Assembly (NCBI RefSeq): GCF_002266465.3
Contig: NZ_CP029427.2
Span: 6,202,501-6,266,500 of the forward strand
Source of the DNA: Bradyrhizobium symbiodeficiens
Lineage (GTDB): Bacteria; Pseudomonadota; Alphaproteobacteria; Rhizobiales; Xanthobacteraceae
Direction: 5' to 3'
Length of the DNA stretch: 64,000 nt
Shown: piece after piece, positions 27,701-35,210 of the stretch
Position numbering within the stretch: the stretch's first letter is position 1
Layout: the number at the start of each line of letters is the position of its first letter
Notes under the pieces: model-generated
Seen by the model: the letters and a program-made list of their open reading frames with translations, nothing else
Database searches by the model: none
Told to the model about the DNA's origin: nothing
Position numbers and translations under genes: made by a program

Positions 27701-27877
27701 GTTGTAGAGGTTTTCGGGCGAAGCGCCGGGATAGCTGGTGGAGATCGAGATCGAGGGCGGCGCGATGATCGGATATTGCGCGATCGGCAGCAACGGCACC
27801 GCGATCGCGCCGATCAGACAGATGAACAGCGCGACCACCCAGGCGAAGATCGGCCTGTCGATGAAGAAACTCGCCAT
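24716..27877 (-). CDS. RND multidrug efflux pump, inner-membrane subunit (HAE1 family)
   Basis: 1053-residue proton-driven pump of the AcrB/MexB type. The N-terminus MASFFIDRPIFAWVVALFIC is typical. The TM4 relay GMVLAVGILVDDAIVVVENV with paired Asp is present, as are the porter/docking blocks and the closing TM segments ending GSIVMGGMIAVVILALLMVPVFF. Twelve membrane helices and two large periplasmic loops are expected. The adaptor gene ends 6 bases upstream, so the two form an operon. No outer-membrane factor or TetR regulator is adjacent. Substrates cannot be told. Confidence 0.95.
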   Translation of the reverse strand: MASFFIDRPIFAWVVALFICLIGAIAVPLLPIAQYPIIAPPSISISTSYPGASPENLYNSVTRLIEEELNGASGILNFESTSDSLGQVEIIANFQPGTNTNDASVEVQNRIKRVEARLPRAVMQQGILIEEASSAVLQIITLSSTDGSLDEVGLGDFMIRNVLGEVRRIPGVGRATLYSTERSLRVWVDPAKLVGYGLTADDVNKAIAAQNAQVASGSIGAEPSTSNQRTSALVLVKGQLSAPDEFGAIILRANADGSTVRLRDVARIEVGGLSYQFNTRLNGKPTAGLSVLMSPTGNALATASAVEEKMKELSRFFPANITYEIPYNITPVVEASIEKVLSTLVEAVVLVFVVMFLFLQNIRYTIIPTIVVPVALLGACTILLVAGYSINMLSMFGMVLAVGILVDDAIVVVENVERIMAEEGLSPKEATRKAMSQITGAIIGITLVLMAVFVPMAFFPGSVGIIYRQFSVTMVAAIGFSAFLALSLTPALCATLLKPVAKGHGHSTNFVFSRFNHLLEACRFRYARTVGFSLKRTGRMMLVYVALLVGLSWAFVNLPGGFLPIDDQGFVTTDVQTPSDSSYARTESVIEKVEKYLAERPGVKDVTFLTGFSFSGQGMNTAQAFITLKDWSERGPKDSAAAIVNDINRDLGASIRDAKIAALQPPPIDNLGNSSGFSFRLQDRGQKGYQQLMRAADQLIVEANASPVLQKVYVEGLPEAGVVNLVIDREKAGAFGVTFEDINNTISTNLGSNYINDFPNRGRMQRVVVQADARDRMRTEDILNYNVKNRSGQLVPFSSFATVEWARGPTQIAGFNYYPAVRISGEARPGFTSGDAIAEMERLAGRLPRGFGYEWTGQSLQEKLSGSQAPFLLALSVFVVFLCLAALYESWTIPLAVLLTVPLGIVGAVIAAMLRGLPNDVYFTVGLITIIGLAAKDAILIIEFAKDLRKEGKPLVDATIEACRLRFRPILMTGLAFICGVLPMAVAHGAGGASQQALGSIVMGGMIAVVILALLMVPVFFVSVQRVLAGDREPKAAREGEAYGPPAPVQSGH

Positions 27878-27883
27878 AATGCG

Positions 27884-29101
27884 CTACTGCATCATCTGGG
27901 CGCGTTGACTTTCCACGATGGCTTCGGCCTCGGCCCAGGATTGCGGCTTGACCTTGTCGCCCGCCGCGAACCTCTGGAAGCCTTCCACGACGACCTTGTC
28001 GCCGGACTTCAGGCCCTCGGTGATGAACCAGACGCCGTCCTGCACCGAGCCGGTGCGCACGGGCTGCACCGCGACGCGGTGATCGTCCTTCACGACGAAG
28101 ACTTCACTGCCGCCGCCGCCATTGCGCTGAACCGCCTGCTGCGGCACGGCGATCGCGTCGCTGTCGATGCCCTGCTCGATCCGTACCCGAACATACATGC
28201 CGGGCAGCAATTCGCGGTGCAAATTGGGAAATTCACCGCGCAATGTCACTTGCCCGGTATTGGCGTCGACCTTCGCATCGGAGAACAGGAGTTTGCCGGT
28301 CAGCGGGTAGATCGTGTTGTCGTCGAGCACGAGACGCACCTTGGCGGCACCGGGCGCAATGCGCTCGAGGTCCCCGCTCGCGAAGGCGCGGCGGAGCTGA
28401 TTGAGCTCGTTCACCGATTGGGTGAAGTCGGCGTAGATCGGATCGAGCTGCTGAATGGTCGCGAGATTGGTCTCGTTCTGCACGGCGAGAGCGCCCTCGC
28501 TGACCAACGCGGCGCCGACGACACCGTCGATCGGCGCACGCACGGTGGCGTAGTCGAGATTGAGCTTCGCACGCGCGAGATCCGCCTTGCGGCCCTCGAC
28601 CTCGGCTTGAGCCTGGAGCTCGGCAGCGATTGCCTTCTCGTTCTCCGCCTCGGGCGCGGCGCGCTGGCTGGTGAGCGTGGCGATGCGGTGCGCCTGCTGC
28701 TTGGCCTGCATCAGCGCAGCCTCCGCCTTGGCAAGCGCGGCCTGGTTTGCCGACACCTCGACCTCGAACGGACGCGGATCGATGCGGTAAAGCGGATCGC
28801 CCGCCTTCACTTCGCTGCCCTGGTGGAACAGGCGCTCGACCACGATGCCCGAGATGCGCGGCCGAACGTCGGAGACGCGCGTCGGCGCGATGCGTCCAGG
28901 CAGTTCCCGCACGATGGAGCGTGGCTGCGGCCTGACGGTCACGACGCTGACGTCGGGTTCGGTCGGTTGCGCCTGGACGATCGCAGAGTTTGATTCATCA
29001 CAGGCCGCAAGCAGCGGCGCCGCGACCGCGAGCATCATGGCCACGCAGACGGATCGCGCATGTAGTGGTGACATATGGGTAGTTGCCCCGTTCAATCGCA
29101 T
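27884..29101 (-). CDS. RND efflux periplasmic adaptor (membrane fusion lipoprotein)
   Basis: 405-residue AcrA/MexA-type adaptor. The signal ends in a lipobox (PLLAAC, Cys near residue 34), so it is probably lipid-anchored. Domains: barrel-sandwich start PRISGIVVERLFHQGSEVKAGDPLY, a coiled-coil hairpin rich in Ala, Glu, Lys and Gln (about 110-170), then the returning lipoyl strand YATVRAPIDGVVG, and beta-barrel/membrane-proximal domains to the end. First gene of the pump operon. An internal ATG at 29074 is an alternative start with a slightly shorter signal peptide. Confidence 0.93.
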   Translation of the reverse strand: MRLNGATTHMSPLHARSVCVAMMLAVAAPLLAACDESNSAIVQAQPTEPDVSVVTVRPQPRSIVRELPGRIAPTRVSDVRPRISGIVVERLFHQGSEVKAGDPLYRIDPRPFEVEVSANQAALAKAEAALMQAKQQAHRIATLTSQRAAPEAENEKAIAAELQAQAEVEGRKADLARAKLNLDYATVRAPIDGVVGAALVSEGALAVQNETNLATIQQLDPIYADFTQSVNELNQLRRAFASGDLERIAPGAAKVRLVLDDNTIYPLTGKLLFSDAKVDANTGQVTLRGEFPNLHRELLPGMYVRVRIEQGIDSDAIAVPQQAVQRNGGGGSEVFVVKDDHRVAVQPVRTGSVQDGVWFITEGLKSGDKVVVEGFQRFAAGDKVKPQSWAEAEAIVESQRAQMMQ

Positions 29102-29293
29102 TGGTTTCAGGCTTCCAGAAGGTTCCGGACAGTCTGGCCTACAAATGAAAATAAACGGTGTTTGCTGCGACGCAATGAGACGATCGGCGGCTCATTGTCA
29201 CACGACCTATCCCATTCTAAAAACGGGTATATTTTGGAGTCACCGGATCGTGAATCGGGTTCCATCGCGGCGTGCTGCGACGGAACATCGCAA

Positions 29294-30319
29294 TTACCCC
29301 GCAGCCTTCATCCGATAGTGGCTGACGCCCCATTCGGTTCCATCGGCATAGCCGAACAGGCCCGATGTCGCGAGCAGGAACCAGCGCCAGCGCCAGCGCC
29401 GCATCCACAGGGGGGTCTGCTCGCCATAGACCTGGCGCAGGGACGCCTCGCTCGCATCCCGATGCGCGTCGAAATTGGCGAGCCAGTCGTTGGCGGTGCG
29501 CTGGTAATGCGTGCCGCTCCAGCACCATTCCTTCTCGACCGTGAAGATGTCGCCGAACTGCCTGACGAGATGATGGCTCGGCATCAGCCCGCCGGTGAAG
29601 ACGTGCTGCGCGATCCAGTCATCGCGATCGAGCCGGTCGAACAGCTGCGAGCCGGAGCGATGGGTGACGATCTGCATGAAGAAGCGCCCGTCCGGCGCCA
29701 GCCATGACCGCAGCCGCGTCATCAGCTTGCGCCAGTTCATCATCTGCTCGAACATCTCGACCGAGACGATGCGGTCGAACTGGCCGTCGGGCGCGAACTC
29801 GTTCATGTCCGCGGCGACCACGCGCAGGTTCAGCAGGCCACGCCGCCGCGCCGCTTCCTCGACATGAGCGCGCTGCGCCTGCGAGGTCGACGCCGCCGTC
29901 ACCCGGGCGTGCGGAAACTGCCGCGCCATCCACAGCGACAGCGAGCCCCAGCCGCAGCCGAGTTCGAGGATGGTCTGACCGTCGGCGAGGCCGGCATGCT
30001 CGACCGTCTGGCGCAGCGCCTCCTCCTCCGCCTCCTGCAAGGTGGTCGCATCGGTCTTGTAGAAGCAGCAGGAATATTTGCGGTTGGGGCCGAGCATTTG
30101 GGCGAAGAACGAAGCGGGCACTTCCTCGCGACCGGCCACCGCGGTTTCGGCGATCGGCCGCAGCATCATCCGCCCGGCGAAGGCGGCGTCGGTAGCCGCA
30201 TCACGTGCCGCAAGGCGGGTTGCGCTGCGGGAGCACAGGCGCTGGATCGCGGCGCGGATCACGACGTCCGGCAGCGGCACGCGTTCGGCAGTCCCGATGA
30301 TCGCGGAAACGACGCTCAT
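29294..30319 (-). CDS. Cyclopropane-fatty-acid-synthase-like SAM methyltransferase
   Basis: 341 residues. SAM-binding motif I is TILELGCGWGSLSLWMARQF (about 122-140). Upstream, MLGPNRKYSCCFYKTDATTL resembles the CFA-synthase 'YSCAYF' region, and VSVEMFEQMMNWRKLM and TGGLMPSHH are CFA-family features. The N-terminal lipid-binding domain is shorter than in Cfa (about 380 aa), so this is the common alphaproteobacterial CFA-like branch, which may methylate or cyclopropanate unsaturated lipids. ATG at 30317-30319 chosen; an ATG 18 bases upstream is possible. Faces a divergent MotA-like gene. Confidence 0.85.
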   Translation of the reverse strand: MSVVSAIIGTAERVPLPDVVIRAAIQRLCSRSATRLAARDAATDAAFAGRMMLRPIAETAVAGREEVPASFFAQMLGPNRKYSCCFYKTDATTLQEAEEEALRQTVEHAGLADGQTILELGCGWGSLSLWMARQFPHARVTAASTSQAQRAHVEEAARRRGLLNLRVVAADMNEFAPDGQFDRIVSVEMFEQMMNWRKLMTRLRSWLAPDGRFFMQIVTHRSGSQLFDRLDRDDWIAQHVFTGGLMPSHHLVRQFGDIFTVEKEWCWSGTHYQRTANDWLANFDAHRDASEASLRQVYGEQTPLWMRRWRWRWFLLATSGLFGYADGTEWGVSHYRMKAAG

Positions 30320-30474
30320 GCGCCCCCTGAGTGGCAAATCTCTGCAAATACTGGCTTATCAAAGCGCCGCTTCCGGTCCCGGTTCCCCAGCTGGCCCCGA
30401 ATTCGGCGCATCCGGCGCTTTTTTTGGGCTGGCGCTGTGCCATAGTGCGCACCGCAAGCAAGCTTTTGGAATGG

Positions 30475-31506
30475 ATGATACCGGCCATGCCGTCAGGCAC
30501 CTCGCCCCGCTCCACCATGGATATCGAGTACACGAAACTGTCCTCACCCAGCGTCTTCCTGGTGCGGATGCTGGTCTTCCTGGTGCTGTGCGCGCTGGTC
30601 GGCGTGGTGCTCTACAAGCAGATCATCCAGGCCTTCTTCGCCAATCCCGGCCTCAACGCCCTGATCGGCGCCGTGCTGTTCATCGGCATCATCCTGGCCT
30701 TCCGCCAGGTCATCCGGCTCTATCCCGAAGTGTCCTGGGTCAACAATTTCCGCATCGCCGATCCCGGCCTGGCGCCGGCCCGGCACCCGAAGCTGCTGGC
30801 GCCGATGGCGGCGATCCTCGGCGGCGAGCGCTCGGGGCGGATGTCGATCACCCAGACCACCATGCGGCATCTGCTCGATTCGATCGCGACCCGCCTGGAC
30901 GAGGCCCGCGACATCTCGCGCTACATGACGGGCCTGCTGGTCTTCCTCGGCCTGCTCGGCACCTTCTGGGGCTTGATCGAAACGGTCGGCTCGGTCGGCA
31001 AGGTGATCGACGGGCTCAAGGTCGGCGGCGATTCCGGCGCCCTGTTCGACACGCTGAAGGAGGGCCTCGCCGCCCCGCTCGGCGGCATGGGCATCTCGTT
31101 CTCCAGCTCGCTGTTCGGCCTTGCCGGCTCGCTGATCCTCGGCTTCCTCGATCTGCAATCGAGCCAGGCGCAGAACCGCTTCTACACCGACCTCGAGGAC
31201 TGGCTCGCCACCACCGTGCGCGAATATGACAGCGGCGAGGTCGCGGTCGCTTCCGGCGGCGGCGGGGTCGCCAGCGGCGAGCTCCAGGCCGCGGTCGAAC
31301 GCTTGCGCTCCGTGCTCGAGGAAGGCAGCGCCAGCCGCGGCACCACGGCGGCGATGGCGAGCCTTGCCGAAGCCATCCAGGCGCTGGTCTCGCACATGCG
31401 GACCGAACAGCAGATGATCCGCGAATGGGCCGACGGCCAGGGCGAGCAGAACCGCGAGATCCGCCGCCTGCTGGAGCGCATCGCCCGCCAGCCGGAAAAG
31501 AGTTAG
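30475..31506 (+). CDS. MotA/TolQ/ExbB-type proton channel subunit
   Basis: About 343 residues; start uncertain (ATG at 30475, 30487 or 30517). Two N-terminal helices (VFLVRMLVFLVLCALVGVVL and ALIGAVLFIGIILAF) precede a cytoplasmic loop and the channel helices YMTGLLVFLGLLGTFWGLIE and GMGISFSSSLFGLAGSLILG, with the small-residue and Thr/Ser pattern of MotA/ExbB stators. The C-terminal ~90 residues are coiled-coil (ELQAAVERLRSVLEE..MRTEQQMIREW). The OmpA/MotB-like partner begins 4 bases later. There are no flagellar genes nearby, so this is an orphan ion-driven motor, not the flagellar stator. Confidence 0.85.
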   Translation: MIPAMPSGTSPRSTMDIEYTKLSSPSVFLVRMLVFLVLCALVGVVLYKQIIQAFFANPGLNALIGAVLFIGIILAFRQVIRLYPEVSWVNNFRIADPGLAPARHPKLLAPMAAILGGERSGRMSITQTTMRHLLDSIATRLDEARDISRYMTGLLVFLGLLGTFWGLIETVGSVGKVIDGLKVGGDSGALFDTLKEGLAAPLGGMGISFSSSLFGLAGSLILGFLDLQSSQAQNRFYTDLEDWLATTVREYDSGEVAVASGGGGVASGELQAAVERLRSVLEEGSASRGTTAAMASLAEAIQALVSHMRTEQQMIREWADGQGEQNREIRRLLERIARQPEKS

Positions 31507-31510
31507 CGAT

Positions 31511-32539
31511 ATGGCTCTGGCGCGCGGCCGCCGCGGCGATACCTCCTTCAACTACTGGCCCGGCTTCGTCGACGCGCTGTCGACGCTGGTGCTGTCGATC
31601 GTGTTCCTGCTGTCGGTGTTCCTCGTGGTGCAGTTCTTCCTGTCGCAGGAGGTGACCGGCAAGGACAAGGCGCTGGAGCAGCTCAACGCCAAGATCGCCC
31701 AGCTCAACGAGCTGCTGTCGCTGGAGAAGCTCGGCAAGCTCACGCTGGACGACCAGGTCTCGCAATTGAAGGCCGGCCTCGCCTCGGCCGAGACCGAGCG
31801 CGACCGCATCAAGGGCCTCTACGACGGCCTCGCCGCCGCCGGTAACGACGCGCAAGGCAAGACCTCCGAACTCGGCAAGGCGCTGGATTCGGAGAAGGCG
31901 GTCTCGGCGCGGGCGCTGGCGCAGATCGAGGTGCTGAACCAGCAGATCAGCGCGCTCAGGCGGCAGTTGGCGGCGCTGGAAGAGGCGCTGGATGTCAGCG
32001 AAAAGCGCGACAAGGAATCGCAGAACCGCATCGCCGATCTCGGCTCCCGCCTCAACGTGGCGCTGGCGCAGCGCGTGCAGGAATTGTCGCGCTACCGCTC
32101 GGAATTCTTCGGCCGGCTGCGCGCCATCCTCGGCAACCGGCCCGACATCCGCATCGTCGGCGACCGCTTCGTGTTCCAGTCCGAGGTGTTCTTCGACACC
32201 GGACAGGCGACGCTGCTGCCCGAGGGGCGCACCGAGCTCGACACTTTGGCGACCGCGCTGATCGAGCTCGACAAGAAGATCCCGAGCGAGATCCCCTGGG
32301 TGCTGCGTGTCGACGGCCATACCGACGTGCGTCCGGTCAACGGCCCGAACTTCAAGTCGAACTGGGATCTCTCCGCGGCGCGCGCGATCTCGGTGGTGCA
32401 ATATCTGGTCTCGCTCGGCGTGCCCGCCCAGCGGCTCGTCGCGGCCGGCTTCGGCGAATTCCAGCCGCTCGATCCCGGCAACACCGAAGAGGCTTACAAG
32501 CGCAATCGCCGCATCGAGCTGAAGCTGACGGAGCGGTAG
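31511..32539 (+). CDS. MotB-like OmpA-domain protein with long coiled coil
   Basis: 342 residues. One N-terminal TM helix (FVDALSTLVLSIVFLLSVFL) with Asp21 at its start, the position of the proton-binding Asp in MotB/ZorB proteins. Then about 150 residues of coiled coil (EQLNAKIAQLNELLSLEKLG through RRQLAALEEALDVSEKRDKE), and a C-terminal OmpA peptidoglycan-binding domain (about 205-342) with RVDGHTDVRP, SNWDLSAARAISVV and RNRRIELKL. It would anchor the MotA-like channel to peptidoglycan across the periplasm. It overlaps the GNAT gene by one base. Confidence 0.88.
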   Translation: MALARGRRGDTSFNYWPGFVDALSTLVLSIVFLLSVFLVVQFFLSQEVTGKDKALEQLNAKIAQLNELLSLEKLGKLTLDDQVSQLKAGLASAETERDRIKGLYDGLAAAGNDAQGKTSELGKALDSEKAVSARALAQIEVLNQQISALRRQLAALEEALDVSEKRDKESQNRIADLGSRLNVALAQRVQELSRYRSEFFGRLRAILGNRPDIRIVGDRFVFQSEVFFDTGQATLLPEGRTELDTLATALIELDKKIPSEIPWVLRVDGHTDVRPVNGPNFKSNWDLSAARAISVVQYLVSLGVPAQRLVAAGFGEFQPLDPGNTEEAYKRNRRIELKLTER

Positions 32540-32985
32540 TGAGCGCGATCCTCCTCCGCCCCTATCGCGTCGAGGACGAAGCCGCCGCGATCGACCTCTG
32601 GCATCGCACCTGGCAGCAGGCCTATCCGCAGATCGATTTCGCGGCCCGCCTGGACTGGTGGCGCGAGCGCTGGCGCAAGGATCTGGTGCCGAACGCCTCG
32701 ATCGTCGTCGCCGAGCAGGACGGCGCGCTGACCGGCTTCGTCACCATCGACGGCGACGGCTATCTCGACCAACTCGTGGTCGACCCTGACCACTGGGGTT
32801 CGGACGCGGCCCGTCTGCTGGTCGACGAAGCGAAACGCCTGTCGCCCTCAGGCATCACGCTGCTCGTCAACAAGGACAATTCCCGCGCCATCCGCTTCTA
32901 CGAGCGCAACGGCTTTGCCCACGCCGGTGACGACGTGAACCCGACCTCGGGCCGGCCGGTGCTGAAGATGGCGTGGCGGGCGTGA
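32539..32985 (+). CDS. GNAT-family N-acetyltransferase
   Basis: 148-residue GNAT acetyltransferase. Starts with GTG sharing one base with the preceding TAG stop. Features: RPYRVEDEAAAIDLWHRTW (alpha1-beta1), GFVTIDGDGYLDQLVVDPDH (beta4, acetyl-CoA strand), WGSDAARLLVDEAKRL, and LLVNKDNSRAIRFYERNGF, the motif B/C region of GNATs. It is co-transcribed with the MotAB-like pair. Substrate unknown; the linkage could be chance. Confidence 0.87.
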   Translation: MSAILLRPYRVEDEAAAIDLWHRTWQQAYPQIDFAARLDWWRERWRKDLVPNASIVVAEQDGALTGFVTIDGDGYLDQLVVDPDHWGSDAARLLVDEAKRLSPSGITLLVNKDNSRAIRFYERNGFAHAGDDVNPTSGRPVLKMAWRA

Positions 32986-33064
32986 GGCCCGTCACGCGGG
33001 GATCCAGTGACGTCTGCTAGTCGTTGGTGCCAGAGCAGCGATGACAAGCGGATGGAGGCGATCG

Positions 33065-33292
33065 ATGAAGCTGCGCGATCTGGCCCAGGGTTCCTCGGTC
33101 TTTCTGGGCGTCATCCTCGCCGGATATCTGTCGACGACCTATGTCAACCAGCGCTTTGCGATGCAGGCCACCACGACGGGCTCGCCTGCTCCCACAAGCA
33201 GCCCTGCCCCATCGGCCTGCGTCGGTGAGGACGGCAGCTGGAAGAATTGGCCCTGGCCGAACGTGCCGGCGCTGTCGCCGAAGTGCCGGTAA
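33065..33292 (+). CDS. Small exported or membrane-anchored hypothetical protein
   Basis: 75 residues from the ATG at 33065, with GGAGG 6 bases upstream. An N-terminal hydrophobic stretch (SVFLGVILAGYLSTTYV) is followed by a Thr/Ser/Pro/Ala-rich linker (TGSPAPTSSPAPSAC) and a Trp-rich end (GSWKNWPWPNVPAL) with two Cys (SAC and PKCR). I do not recognise a family. The good ribosome-binding site and signal-like N-terminus argue it is real. Confidence 0.55.
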   Translation: MKLRDLAQGSSVFLGVILAGYLSTTYVNQRFAMQATTTGSPAPTSSPAPSACVGEDGSWKNWPWPNVPALSPKCR

Positions 33293-33317
33293 CGGAACAG
33301 CAAGCTCCAAGGCAAAT

Positions 33318-33403
33318 ATCGAAAAACAACCCCATGCGCAGTAGCCGAGGCCAACGAAATCAACGACTTGCGCGCGCAGTGCAGCGACACGCCGGGGCAA
33401 AAC
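33318..33403 (+). repeat. Dispersed repeat, family 1 copy B
   Basis: Second copy of the element at 3194-3287: ATCGAAAAACAACCCCATGC, GCAGTAGCC, GACTTGCGC and GGGCAAAAC appear in the same order. Confidence 0.75.
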
Positions 33404-33482
33404 AGGAGCATTTTGCCAGGATCGATCGGGCATCGAAGCTGGCGTGGCTCGAAGCTCAGAGATGAGCAATCGATATGCAAAA

Positions 33483-34964
33483 TTAGTGCGCGGGCTTCTG
33501 CCTCGCATTGGGCTTGTGGTGCGTGCCAAACCGCTCGACCATGGTCGCACTCGCCTCGTTCAGGCCGATCACCTCGACCCGCGCTCCGTGTCGACGAAGC
33601 TTCAGAACGATGTCGTCCAGGGCGCCGATTGCGGTGATGTCCCAGAAATGCGCGTCGCTCACGTCAAGACGGACTCGTTCCGGTACGTTCTGATAATCAA
33701 ACGCATCGACGAGGCTGTTGGAAGACGCGAAAAACACCTGACCGGTTACAAAATAAGTGATCTCCCGACCGTCTTCCGACAGCTCGGTGACGATTCCGAG
33801 CAATCGGGCCACCTTGGCGGCAAAGAATACGCCGCTCAGGACGACACCAGTAAGAACGCCCATCGAAAGATCGCCGGTGGCCACCACGATCACCACCGTT
33901 GCCAGCATCACCACGCTTGAACTCAACGGGTGCGACCTCAACTTGGTCACGGACGACCAGTTGAAGGTGCTGATCGAGACCATGATCATGACAGCGACCA
34001 GTGCCGCCATCGGGATTTGCCTGACCCAATCGCCCAGAACGACAATCAGGAACAACAAGAACGCGCCGGCAAAGAATGTCGAAAGTCTCGTCCGTGCACC
34101 GGCGGTGACGTTGATGACGGATTGTCCGATCATTGCGCACCCGCCCATCGCGCCGAGGAAGCCCGTGACAAAATTGGCGACGCCCTGGCCGACGCATTCC
34201 CTGTTCTTGTTGCTGCCCGTATCGGTCATGTCGTCCACGATCGAGGCGGTCAGAAGGCTCTCCAGCAATCCCACCGCAGCCATCGCCAGCGAGTAAGGCA
34301 GGATGATCTTCAGCGTCTCCAGATTGAACGGAACCTGAGGCATCGCGAAGAAGGGAAGGCTCGATGGCAATTCTCCCATGTCGCCGACGGTGCGCAACTT
34401 GATGCCGGAATAGATCGTGAAGGCCGTCAGGACGATGATCGCGACTAGCGCCGACGGCACCCGCTTCGTCAGGTATGGGAACAGATAGATGATTGCGAGC
34501 CCGGCGCCGACCATCGTGTAGGTTTCCCAGCCCACGTGCATCAGCTGCGGCAACTGGGCCAGGAAGATCAGAATGGCGAGCGCGTTGACGAAGCCGGTCA
34601 TGACCGAGCGCGATACGAACTTCATCAACAGGCCGAGCCGCAAGGCGCCGGCCACGATCTGGATCAGCCCCATCAGGACGGTGGCCGCGAACAGATATTG
34701 CAGGCCGTGATCTCGCACCAATGTGGTCATGAGAACGGCGGTCGAAGCGGTTGCCGCCGAGATCATGGCCGGTCGGCCACCCAAGATGGCGGTGACGCAG
34801 GCAATCGAGAACGAGGCGTAAAGGCCCACCTTGGGATCGACACCGGCAACGATGGAAAATCCGATCGCCTCCGGGATCAGAGCCAAGGCGACGAGAGTGC
34901 CTGACAGCAATTCGGTCGGGACGTTCGTCAGCCACTCGCGACGGAACGACTGGAAGAAACTCAT
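33483..34964 (-). CDS. SulP-family anion transporter
   Basis: 493-residue SLC26/SulP permease. N-terminal signature ELLSGTLVALALIPEAIGFS, then GVDPKVGLYASFSIACVTAI and about 12 membrane helices including GFLGAMGGCAMIGQSVINV (SulP motif). The C-terminal end carries a STAS domain (VRLDVSDAHFWDITAIGALD, about 410-490). It could carry sulfate, bicarbonate or another anion; the sequence does not decide. It stands alone, with 246 bases before the ABC exporter gene. Confidence 0.92.
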   Translation of the reverse strand: MSFFQSFRREWLTNVPTELLSGTLVALALIPEAIGFSIVAGVDPKVGLYASFSIACVTAILGGRPAMISAATASTAVLMTTLVRDHGLQYLFAATVLMGLIQIVAGALRLGLLMKFVSRSVMTGFVNALAILIFLAQLPQLMHVGWETYTMVGAGLAIIYLFPYLTKRVPSALVAIIVLTAFTIYSGIKLRTVGDMGELPSSLPFFAMPQVPFNLETLKIILPYSLAMAAVGLLESLLTASIVDDMTDTGSNKNRECVGQGVANFVTGFLGAMGGCAMIGQSVINVTAGARTRLSTFFAGAFLLFLIVVLGDWVRQIPMAALVAVMIMVSISTFNWSSVTKLRSHPLSSSVVMLATVVIVVATGDLSMGVLTGVVLSGVFFAAKVARLLGIVTELSEDGREITYFVTGQVFFASSNSLVDAFDYQNVPERVRLDVSDAHFWDITAIGALDDIVLKLRRHGARVEVIGLNEASATMVERFGTHHKPNARQKPAH

Positions 34965-35210
34965 TTTCTGGAACCGACATTGACCAGCGAGGCGGCGGGC
35001 AAAGCCCGCTCGGCCATGGAATAAGCAGACTGCTATTCGCTGAGGGTTTCCGGGGGATAGGCGCCCGGCCGAGCCACCCGATCTACATCAGGTCCGACGA
35101 GGCTTCAGATTGCCTTCGCTGCATCGCAACATCAAGCGAAATTTCGGATCGGCTGGGAGCGTGGTTTGCCGCTCCGCCTGATCACACCGTGAGGCAGGGG
35201 GCCCGTGGCC

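Noticed and set aside
24719..28993. Long plus-strand open frames opposite the RND pump and adaptor
   Set aside because: Compositionally odd translations with no recognisable domain; the minus strand carries full-length AcrB- and AcrA-type proteins.
30475..32985. Complete Zorya-type defence system
   Set aside because: Only MotA/MotB-like proteins are present; no ZorC, helicase/nuclease ZorD or ZorE-like gene, and the surroundings are core genes. Kept as an orphan motor instead.
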